Below are positions 1 to 9,202 of a stretch of 64,000 bases of DNA, piece by piece. Numbering within the stretch: the first letter of the stretch is position 1; each line of letters begins with the position of its first letter. A program made the translations under genes and the position numbers. The notes beneath the pieces are model-generated. The model saw only the letters and a program-made list of their open reading frames with translations. It ran no database searches and had not been told where the DNA came from. The stretch comes from Bidens hawaiensis (lineage: Eukaryota; Streptophyta; Magnoliopsida; Asterales; Asteraceae), in NCBI GenBank assembly GCA_021521415.1, contig JAIQDT010004240.1, positions 1 through 64,000 on the forward strand. The letters run 5' to 3'.

Positions 1-925
1 CTCTGCCTCCGTCTTCCTCCCTGTTCTGCCCCTGCTTTTCCGGTAATATATATATATATATTATATAATAATTTACTTATTAATTATGCTAACTTATAAT
101 CAAGACTTAAATCAATTCATTAAAACAATAATCTTATTTATAGGTTAACTTGTGCTTGTTTAAAGTTGGTTCTTGCTTTATCTTACACCGCATCGTTATC
201 ATGTGAGTAATCTCGTACCTAATCCCTTTTTATTTTTAATGTTTTGGGATGTTCATGTGTTCGTACAAACTTGAGTCTTAAACTTGTTTATGAACTTTAG
301 TCGCGCAGTATCCCATGTGTTGAGGACGTTTACTTGGCTGTTTATTTGTATGTGTGTATCATTAACCGCTTTGTTCGGCCTATTCCGAAGTTTTCATGGA
401 TCCATTAGATGAACACGGGAGACCTATCGTTTACGGTTTTCTTTGTTTACACTTGCACAGATGTTTTCTCGTTTTTGTGCTCAATTGGGAGCACGGATTG
501 AACTATGAGCTATGATCTAATTAGGCTTGATCACAACCTGATTGCACCCTTGTTAAACACCAGACATACACGTGTTGCGCGCAGATTTATTGTTATCTAT
601 GTATTGTATTAAACTTGATTTCTCACCAACACGCAAGTGTTTGACGTTTATTTTAACACATGTTCAGGTTTGCAGTAGCTGTTTTGGAGCTTGTGGACAC
701 ATAGGAAGTTTTCTTTATTTTGGACCTAGATTAAAATGTATCAAGACAAGTTATTTGTTGTTCTAATATTTTGCCTTATAATATGTTGATTTATGTTATC
801 TTGTGTTTACTTTGCGCGTGCGCGAATGAATGTATTTATTAAATATTGACACCCAATAGTGTCACGAGTAATGAAACAATATGTGGCGCCCCGATGTATA
901 ATCCGCCTTTGGTCGGGGTGTTACA
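1..925 (+). repeat. 5' LTR of gypsy-1 (3' part only)
   Basis: This stretch repeats in the 3' LTR from about 7410 to 9202, apart from the 860-bp insertion there. By eye I find only length differences between the two copies: a C run near 30, the TA run near 50-65, and one T near 196. It ends in TTACA immediately before a primer-binding site. Confidence 0.95.
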
Positions 926-940
926 GATTGGTATCAGAGC
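926..940 (+). promoter_or_regulatory. Primer-binding site of gypsy-1
   Basis: TGGTATCAGAGC at 929-940, three bases after the 5' LTR, matches the standard initiator-methionine tRNA 3'-end complement used to prime minus-strand DNA synthesis. Confidence 0.9.
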
Positions 941-1179
941 TCGTTGACTTTAGGATAGGTGGTTAGACGTAACGGCCTAGAATACCTAAGAGTCCCTTCT
1001 CGCGCATGAGAGAAATCTCATGTTCGCGCGCTTATTGTTAATTACTCGTTATTTATGAATATGCTCGCGCTTGCGCAGTATATGATTTATGTTTTATTTC
1101 GCGATATTTCGATTTTTGTTGAATTTCGATTTTATTGATTTTACTTACATATTCGTTTGTTGGGTTTGAAAATCCGAAA

Positions 1180-1425
1180 AGTCATGGTGATACATGAATA
1201 GTTGATTTTTAATTCCCATTTACGATTATGTTCTGAGGTTGGAGACTTGAAAAGTCATGGTGATACATGAATTGTCAACTTCCAATACTCATTTTCTTGT
1301 GTATTTTATATTGAAGATTGAAAAGTCATGGTGATACATGAATCGTCAATCTCCAATACTCGTTTGCTCGTATATTTTAAATTGGGAATTCGAAAGTCAT
1401 GGTGATACATGAATTGTCGATTCTT
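1180..1425 (+). repeat. Four-copy leader repeat of gypsy-1
   Basis: Four copies of a 60-70 bp unit share the core AAAGTCATGGTGATACATGA. In each unit the flanks are partly complementary, so each could fold into a short hairpin. It lies in the untranslated leader between the primer site and gag. Function is unknown; a role in RNA packaging or dimerisation would be speculation. Confidence 0.85.
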
Positions 1426-1577
1426 GATTCGAATTTGTTACCTTTATTAAGTCTGCATTTAGGGTCATTTATTTTACTTTAACTTTTGACTGTAACTGAC
1501 TCCGTGAAACCAAGCTTTATAAGATTAAAACTTTGCGCTAAAACCAAGATATTAACTAAAATTAAAATTTTTATAGA

Positions 1578-2815
1578 ATGCCTCCGCTATCTCGCCGATT
1601 TCAGAGAAGAGAAGCCTCGCGCATGCGTAGACAGCAACGTTCCCAGGAAATGGCCGCCGCGATAGCCCAAGCCTTGAGCCAAAATAATACCTCCAGTTAT
1701 AACATTAAATCCTTCAACGCGGGTAACCCTCCAAAGTTCACAGGTCTTGAAGGAGCCACCGTGATGCTCCAGTGGCTTGAGAAAATAGAAAACACTTTCC
1801 TCCACGACCCAATGCCCCTCAGACAGACGAACCCTGTATGCTTCCAGTGTCCTGGAATCTAGAGCGCTTACATGGTGGAATGGAGTAGCTCATGCGCGTG
1901 GCGCAGAAACTGCTTCCAACATGCTCTGGGAGGAATTCAAGGAAATTCTGACGCGAGAATTCTGCCCTCCCAACGAAGTTAAGCGCCTGGAGGAGGAATT
2001 TTGGAATCTTAAGCAATACAGCGGTGAAGCGCGCGAGTACGCGACGCGCTTCCACGAGCTAAGCTTACTGGTCCCTCACCTTGTTACCCCTTCCCGCCGA
2101 GCATAGAGAAATTCCTTGGGGGTCTCCCCATGGAAATTCAAGATTCTGTATGGGCCAGAAACCCAGTAACCCTCTCTGACGCCATCGAGTTGGCCGCTGT
2201 GCTCAGCGACAACCATGTCAGAGCAGGAACCCTGTTCCTGCGGGGAACAGAAAAGACCAAACTCACCAAGACTGTTCCTGAACCAACAGAAACCAAACCA
2301 GAACCTCAAACCGTAACAACCTCAAGCGCAGGCGCAAGGCCTATGCGCTTACCAACCCGCCCATTGCCCAGCAACCCATCTACCAACCTCCAGTTTACGC
2401 GCCTAACCCTCTATCAGCCTACCCAACACCTCCTGTAGTCCATAACTATGCCTTAACCAATCCCGCACTCCCTGCCCCGCCACTTAAGAAACCTTACACA
2501 GGAAATCAACCCTTTTGCCCAACCTGTAGACTTCACCACCCAACCCAAACCCCGTGTCGACAATGTAACCGATGTGGCCGCGTTGGTCACTCTGCCGAAT
2601 ACTGTAGAGTCCCTCCCGTCAACCCAATTGCGCCGACACCACCAGTCTACCCGCAGAACCCACAACCAACCTACCAAAACCCACGACCCAGATCGTGCTT
2701 TAACTGCGGTGATCCCAGTCATTTCCAGAACGCGTGCCCAAGGCTACATGTTCAAATCACGCAAGCGAATCGGTGAACCAGATTTCGAACCAAGTGACAC
2801 GCGGACGAGCTTTTA
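1578..2815 (+). pseudogene. gypsy-1 gag (nucleocapsid polyprotein), frameshifted
   Basis: Starts with an ATG at 1578 reading MPPLSRRFQRR and runs through a retrotransposon-gag core: RALTWWNGVA near 1860 and EEFWNLKQYSGEAREYATRF near 1990-2050. Two CCHC zinc knuckles follow: CNRCGRVGHSAEYC near 2560-2605 and CFNCGDPSHFQNAC near 2696-2737. The frame changes at least twice, before about 1812 and near 2085, so the polyprotein cannot be read through as it stands. Gag would form the cytoplasmic virus-like particle. The frame breaks look like single-base length changes. Confidence 0.85.
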
Positions 2816-2819
2816 ACAT

Positions 2820-5800
2820 AACCGCGCACCAAGCGCAAGCGAATAATGACGTAGTTAATGGTACATTTTTGCTTAACGGATTTATGCTTCTGTACTTTTT
2901 GATACTGGCGCCGATCGAAGTTTTATTTCTCGCGCGTTTGAGCAGAAGCTTGCGCGACCGCGCAACGATTTAAAAGAAGATTTTTCAGTTGAATTGGCTA
3001 ACGGTGAAACTGTTTTAATTAACTCTGTGATTAAAGATTGTACGCTTAATCTTAACGAAAACGATTTTCTGATTGACCTCATCCCCATGCCTCTTGGAAG
3101 CTTTGATGTTATCATTGGTATGGACTGGCTCTCGCATAATCGCGCCGAAGTTATTTGCGCCAAGAAGTTGATTCGCATTCCTCGAGAAAATGGTGATCTT
3201 CACATCTACGGCGAAAAACCCTCCAGTGGTCTTAAACTTATGTCTTGCGCCGAAGCCCAAAGACTCATGCGGAAGAAGTGTATTGCATTTCTAGCCCATG
3301 TGGTTAAACCTGCTGAAGAAAAGAAGCTTCGCGATATCCCTGTTGCGCGTGATTTCCCTGAAGTTTTTCCTGATGATCTTCCTGGTATCCCTCCCGCTCG
3401 TGAAGTCAAGTTTCGTATTGATCTTGTCCCTGGTGCTTCCCCCGTGGCTAAATCTCCTTATCGTCTTGCACCCGCTGAGATGCAAGAATTGGCCAGCCAA
3501 CTTCAAGAGTTGACTGCTAAAGGATTCATTCGCCCTAGCTCTTCGCCCTGGGGTGCTCCGGTGTTGTTCGTTAAAAAGAAAGATGGATCGTTTCGCATGT
3601 GTATTGATTACCGCGAGTTGAACAAACTCACAATTAAAAACCGGTATCCCTTACCGCGTATTGACGACCTCTTTGATCAACTCCAAGGTGCCTCTTGTTT
3701 CTCGAAGATTGATCTCCGCTCTGGCTATCACCAGTTGCGCATCCGCGATGAAGATGTTCCGAAGACAGCTTTTCGAACTCGTTATGGCCATTTTGAATTC
3801 TTGGTCATGTCCTTCGGTTTAACCAACGCACCCGCCGTTTTCATGGATCTAATGAATCGGGTGTGTAGGCCTTTCTTGGATAAATTCGTGATTGTGTTTA
3901 TCGATGATGTTCTGGTGTATTCTAAGACCAAGGCCGAGCATGAGCAACATCTCCGATTGGTATTGCAAAAGCTTAGAGCTGAGCAACTCTATGCTAAGCT
4001 TTCCAAGTGTGAATTCTGGTCTGATGAAGTACAGTTTCTTGGTCATGTTGTAAACAAGATGGGTATTCATGTCGACCCATCCAAGATTGAAGCAATCAAG
4101 AACTGGATTACGCCATCCTCTCCTTCTGAGATCCGTTCCTTTCTGGGCTTAGCTGGTTATTACCGGCGCTTCATTTCGAACTTCTCGAAGATCGCTTTGC
4201 CTTTAACAGCTCTAACGCACAAAGGTAAACCGTATATTTGGGGCTCGAAGCAAGAAGAAGCCTTTCTATCGCTCAAGCGATTGTTGTGTGAAGCTCCTGT
4301 CCTTGCGCTACCTGAGGGTAATGATGATTTTGTCGTGTACTGCGATGCCTCCAACCAAGGTCTCGGTTGTGTTCTTATGCAACGAGGCAAGGTTATCGCT
4401 TATGCATCAAGGCAACTCAAGGTTCATGAAAAGAATTATACAACTCACGATCTCGAACTTGGTGCAGTTGTTTTTGCCTTAAAGATCTGGAGACACTACC
4501 TTTATGGTACTAAGTGTATCCTTTACACCGACCATAAAAGCCTTCAGCATATCTTTGATCAGAAGGAACTTAACATGAGGCAACGCCGATGGAACGAACT
4601 CATCAGCGATTACGATTGTGAGATCCGGTATCATCCTGGTAAGGCTAATGTGGTAGCCGATGCGCTCAGCCGAAAACCCTGCCAGCTTAACTGTATCTTG
4701 CCGCGCACGCAGCTTCACTTCGCGCCGATCCAAAGCAACCTTGAATCGCGCATTCGTGACGCGCAGCGCGCATCCATCAGTAATGGTAACCTTCGTGCCG
4801 AGTTAGCGTGTGGCGCGGAAGCGCATTTTGTGCCTAATCTGAGTGGAATTCTCTGCTATCTCAATCGCATCTGGATTCCCTTTGATGAGAATCTTCGCGC
4901 TGATATCCTGAGTGAAGCGCACAAATCTCGATATTCTATTCATCCCGGCGCTGATAAAATGTACAAGGATTTGCGCATTACTTATTGGTGGCCCGGTATG
5001 AAAAAGGATATTGCTGTGTTCGTAGCTAAATGTCTGACTTGTTCTAAAGTGAAAGCTGAACACCAACGCCCATCTGGTTTGCTCGAACAACCAGAAATTC
5101 CTACGTGGAAATGGGAAGGTATAGCGATGGACTTTATTACCAAGTTACCTTTGACAGCAAGCAAACATGATAGCATTTGGGTAATAGTGGATCGTTTGAC
5201 TAAGTCTGCTCACTTTCTGCCCATTCGTGAAAACTACCGTGTTGAGCAACTCGCGCAGCTTTATGTCAAGGAAATTGTCTGCCGCCATGGTACTCCTTTG
5301 AGCATCATATCCGATCGCGATGGCCGTTTTATATCTCGCTTTTGGAAATCTCTCCAATCTGCGCTAGGAACTCGCTTGGACATGAGTACGGCATATCATC
5401 CCCAGACTGACGGTCAGTCTGAGCGAACTATTCAGACTCTTGAGATATGCTCCGATCTTGTGTTCTTGATTTTGGAGGTAATTGGGATTCGCACCTGCCT
5501 TTGATCGAGTTCTCTTATAATAACAGCTATCATTCCAGTATCGGTATGGCCCCATTTGAAGCACTTTACGGTCGTAAGTGCCGCTCCCCGATTTGTTGGA
5601 GCGAAGTGGGTGAAACTCAAATCACAGGACCCGAACTTGTTCAAGAGACAACCGATAAAATCGCCAAGATCCGTGATCATCTGCTGACTGCCCGAAGCCG
5701 ACAGAAGAGTTACGCAGATCGTAGGCGAAAGCCTCTCGAATTTCAAGTTGGTGATCTTGTTCTCCTCAAAGTGTCGCCTTGGAAGGGTGTTGTCCGCTTT

Positions 5801-6170
5801 GGGAAGAAAGGTAAGCTTGCTCCTCGTTATGTTGGTCCATTCAAGATTCTCGCGCGTGTGGGAAAAGTTGCCTACAGACTTGACCTGCCGCCCTCCGCTC
5901 AGTAATGTGCATCCAACGTTCCATGTATCCAATCTCAAGAAGTGTTTAGCTGACGAGAACCTTCACATTCCACTTGATGAAGTTCAAGTTGATGAATCTA
6001 TGCATTTCGTTGAGAAGCCTGTTGAGATTATGGATCGCGAGGTTAAGCAAACCAAGCGCAGTCGTATCCCTATCGTGAAAGTTCGCTGGGAGTCCAAGCG
6101 CGGAGCCGAGTTTACATGGAAAGGGAAGATCAAATGAAGATCAAGTACCCGCACCTGTTCTCTGCGCAAC
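2820..6170 (+). pseudogene. gypsy-1 pol (protease, RT, RNase H, integrase, chromodomain-like tail), frameshifted
   Basis: The domains run in gypsy order. The protease has [11 protein letters not shown] near 2895-2925 with DVIIGMDWL downstream. The RT has [15 protein letters not shown] near 3700 and the catalytic FIDDVLVYS near 3898. RNase H has [15 protein letters not shown] near 4335 and [10 protein letters not shown] near 4525. The integrase has an HPGADKMY zinc-finger region near 4940, then [18 protein letters not shown] and [12 protein letters not shown] near 5395-5430. The tail near 6025-6170 resembles a chromodomain. Single-base frame breaks lie near 2883, 5440, 5900 and 6118; the stretch 2994-5440 is open. 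An intact element would copy RNA into DNA and integrate it. Confidence 0.92.
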
Positions 6171-6204
6171 CTACTTCGAGATAAATTTCGGGACGAAATT
6201 TCTT

Positions 6205-6218
6205 AAAGTAGGGGAGAC
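6205..6218 (+). promoter_or_regulatory. Polypurine tract of gypsy-1
   Basis: A purine-rich AAAGTAGGGGAGAC abuts the 3' LTR start (TGTGACATC at 6219), the expected position for plus-strand DNA priming. Confidence 0.85.
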
Positions 6219-6564
6219 TGTGACATCTGCCCCGATCCGACCCGACCCAGGTACCCGTTTCTCTGACCCGATCTCTTTCTTTTATGATTTAATATTTATT
6301 TATACTTATACTTTATTTTTAATAATAATAATATATTTTCCTTCCCGCCTCTATCTCTCTCTTTCTTTCCGCCGTCCCGTCCCTCTCCTTCTCTCTTTCC
6401 GCCTTCTTTTCCCTCTTGTCGCCGTCCCGCCCTTAAGCCTTGTTTCCCTCTTTTTCTTCTAACTCTTTGCTTGTCCTTTGTTCCTTCCCGCCTAAGGTTG
6501 TCTGCGCAGCTCCACGCGCCAGACCCCCTTGCAAGGAAGCCTGCGTGAAGACCACCTGTTTTAG

Positions 6565-6840
6565 CGATACGCGAGACGAACTCTTCTCGCAGCGCGCTAA
6601 GAATTGTAATTCTTCTCGCAGCGCGCTAAGAACGGTAGTTCTTCCCCGCGACGCGCTAAGGATTTGTAGTTCTCGCAGCACGCTAAGAATCGTAGTTCAT
6701 CCCTCGACGCGCGAAGAATTATAGTTTTTCCCGCGGCGCGCTAGGAATTTTAGTTCCTCCCGCGGCGCGCTAAGAAATGTGATTCTTCCCGCGGCGCGCT
6801 TAGAAATGTAGTTCTTTCCGCGACGCGTTAAGGTTGTTTC
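6565..6840 (+). repeat. About 30-bp tandem repeat inside the gypsy-1 LTR
   Basis: Eight to nine degenerate units built on GCAGCGCGCTAAGAA followed by a short T-rich link. The CG-rich core differs sharply from the AT-rich surroundings. It lies several hundred bases upstream of the LTR TATA box, so it could act as a promoter-proximal array or methylation target (inference). Confidence 0.85.
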
Positions 6841-7317
6841 TGTCTGCCTTCGCGCTCGCGCTCTCTTGACCTTCTGTGTCTGCCTTCGCGCTCGAGCCTT
6901 CTCGCGCCTAAACCCTTTGAGTTTCCTTCTGTTTAATCTAGCCGTTTGCTTTTGTGTTGTCTTATCTTTTGTGCTGTTGACCTAATCTGCTTTATGTCTG
7001 AAAAGCCACTTTTGGCGCAGCATGCGCACCAACCCCATTGGTTGACAGAAAAAGTGACTGACATTATCTTTTGAGATCTGCTTTTTCCATGCTTGACCAG
7101 TACCTTTATCTGACCCGCCCATGCTTTTTACTGTTCCCTGTCAGCTTTTCCTTTGCCCCCTGCAGCTGCCATATCTTTCCATATCTTTTGCTTTTGTTTG
7201 CTTATGCTTTTTGATATCTCTTGCTTTTGGATATCTTTTGTTATCTTTTGTTTTGTCTTGTTCTGTTTGTCTTGAGATCTTTTCCCCCTTTTTCTGGATT
7301 CATGTCTCCTAGGGTTT

Positions 7318-7328
7318 CTCTATAAATA
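7318..7328 (+). promoter_or_regulatory. TATA box of the gypsy-1 LTR
   Basis: CTCTATAAATA precedes an ACACACACAAAACAC stretch typical of plant LTR transcription-start regions. Confidence 0.6.
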
Positions 7329-7852
7329 ATAGTAATATTTTCATAACACTACACACACAAAACACTTAATCTCTCCTGTTCTCTTGCCCCTTGCTCTCTC
7401 TGCCGTCTTCCTCTCTGCCTCCGTCTTCCTCCCTGTTCTGCCCTGCTTTTCCGGTAATATATATATATATTATATATAATAATTTACTTATTAATTATGC
7501 TAACTTATAATCAAGACTTAAATCAATTCATTAAAACAATAATCTTATTTATAGGTTAACTTGTGCTTGTTTAAAGTTGGTTCTTGCTTTATCTTACACC
7601 GCATCGTTTATCATGTGAGTAATCTCGTACCTAATCCCTTTTTATTTTTAATGTTTTGGGATGTTCATGTGTTCGTACAAACTTGAGTCTTAAACTTGTT
7701 TATGAACTTTAGTCGCGCAGTATCCCATGTGTTGAGGACGTTTACTTGGCTGTTTATTTGTATGTGTGTATCATTAACCGCTTTGTTCGGCCTATTCCGA
7801 AGTTTTCATGGATCCATTAGATGAACACGGGAGACCTATCGTTTACGGTTTT

Positions 7853-8712
7853 TGTTGGTGCATTTTGTGACCGTCGCTATGCAATTCTGATCAGCGGAAC
7901 GCCACAGGCGAAGTTAGCACAACTTCGCCTTAGGCGAAGTTAGAACAACTTCGCCAACGGCGAAGTTGTAACAACTTCTGCCTTAGGCGAAGTTATCACA
8001 ACTTCGCCAACGGCGAAGTTAGCACAACTTCGCCTACTGAAGCCCAGGCCCGTGAATGTTTGTCTATATATATAGTTGTGTCTTGTTTAGTTTAAGGAAT
8101 CAAGAAATCAGTGTGTGTTTGAGCAGCTTGTTTATTGAGAGAGAGTAAGAGACTAGAGTCGTGTGAGACGACCCGAGGTAGAGCTCACCTCGGGTCAGTC
8201 GTGTTTTTCTGTTTTTGTTACGGTATGTAACGTGATTATTTTATATATGAATCTGCAGATTTGTTTATCCCGTTCTAGTATTTGTTTGTGTATTTGATCG
8301 TGTACGTGTTTGTGTTATTCGTCTGTACACCATAAACGAGTCTAGGAGGATTCCGCACTCCTAGACCTCGTGCGGATCTCGTATCGATCGCCGACGCCCC
8401 GGGGGGACTTACAAGTGGTATCAGAGCCTTAGGCTCTTATGCTATGGTTCGAGATCTGCGTTTTGGTGTTTCTGGCACGTTTCTGTGCGTTTCTGGCCGA
8501 ACAGTTCTTCAGGCGAAGTTATTGTTTATCAGGCGAAGTTGCCGTCACTGTTCGTAGGGTTTCAGCGAAGTTGTGCTAACTTCGCCTGTGGCGTTCCGCT
8601 GATCAGAATTGCATAGCGACGGTCACAAAATGCACCAACAGTCTCCCCTTTGACCGTTGCTCTCAATTCTAACAAACACGAAAGATCATCTGTTACAAAA
8701 CATGCACCAACA
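7853..8712 (+). mobile_element. Rearranged copia-like miniature element inside the gypsy-1 LTR
   Basis: Flanked by a perfect GTTTT duplication (7848-7852 and 8713-8717). The gypsy-1 5' LTR has the unoccupied site at 434-445. The ends are inverted: TGTTGGTGCA at the left and TGCACCAACA at the right. Inside is an LTR-like block (7853-8413) ending in TTACA. A primer site follows (AGTGGTATCAGAGCC, 8414-8428) and about 135 bp of leader. Then come an inverted copy of the first 76 bp of the LTR (8565-8640) and an inverted polypurine tract (8641-8655). There is no coding capacity. It looks like a self-rearranged non-autonomous copia element. Confidence 0.85.
7903..8040 (+). repeat. Alternating inverted GCGAAGTT words in the miniature element LTR
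   Basis: The words GGCGAAGTT and AACTTCGCC alternate at least nine times, so any transcript could fold into several alternative hairpins. Copies of the word recur at 8510-8590 downstream of the primer site. Confidence 0.8.
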
Positions 8713-9202
8713 GTTTTCTTTGTTTACACTTGCACAGATGTTTTCTCGTTTTTGTGCTCAATTGGGAGCACGGATTGAACTATGAGCTATGATCTAATTA
8801 GGCTTGATCACAACCTGATTGCACCCTTGTTAAACACCAGACATACACGTGTTGCGCGCAGATTTATTGTTATCTATGTATTGTATTAAACTTGATTTCT
8901 CACCAACACGCAAGTGTTTGACGTTTATTTTAACACATGTTCAGGTTTGCAGTAGCTGTTTTGGAGCTTGTGGACACATAGGAAGTTTTCTTTATTTTGG
9001 ACCTAGATTAAAATGTATCAAGACAAGTTATTTGTTGTTCTAATATTTTGCCTTATAATATGTTGATTTATGTTATCTTGTGTTTACTTTGCGCGTGCGC
9101 GAATGAATGTATTTATTAAATATTGACACCCAATAGTGTCACGAGTAATGAAACAATATGTGGCGCCCCGATGTATAATCCGCCTTTGGTCGGGGTGTTA
9201 CA

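Larger units (their letters stand above)
1..9202 (+). mobile_element. Ty3/gypsy retrotransposon, Tekay-like (gypsy-1), nested in gypsy-2
   Basis: Complete except for the start of its 5' LTR, which is cut by the window edge. Order: 5' LTR (to 925), tRNA-iMet-type primer site, repeated leader, gag, protease, RT, RNase H, integrase, a chromodomain-like tail, polypurine tract, 3' LTR (6219-9202). The integrase tail with its VKVRWESK motif suggests the Tekay/Del chromovirus lineage (inference). The element interrupts the gag-pol frame of the minus-strand gypsy-2 just after that element's first RNase H motif. gypsy-2 sequence resumes at 9203, so its remainder should lie left of this window. The left target duplication is outside the window and cannot be checked. 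Confidence 0.93.
6219..9202 (+). repeat. 3' LTR of gypsy-1, split by an 860-bp insertion
   Basis: Runs from TGTGACATC to GTGTTACA. Removing the nested element and one target duplication leaves about 2.1 kb. It contains a TATA box (CTCTATAAATA at 7318-7328) shortly before the part matched by the 5' LTR at window position 1, a GC-rich tandem repeat at 6565-6840, and the R/U5 part shared with positions 1-925. Confidence 0.93.

Noticed and set aside
572..766. Small open frame in the LTR, repeated at 8849-9043
   Set aside because: It occurs in both LTRs of gypsy-1, has no recognisable domain and lies in untranslated LTR sequence.
5432..5938. Minus-strand open frame of 168 codons over the integrase tail
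   Set aside because: Shadow of the plus-strand integrase, which has clear family motifs.
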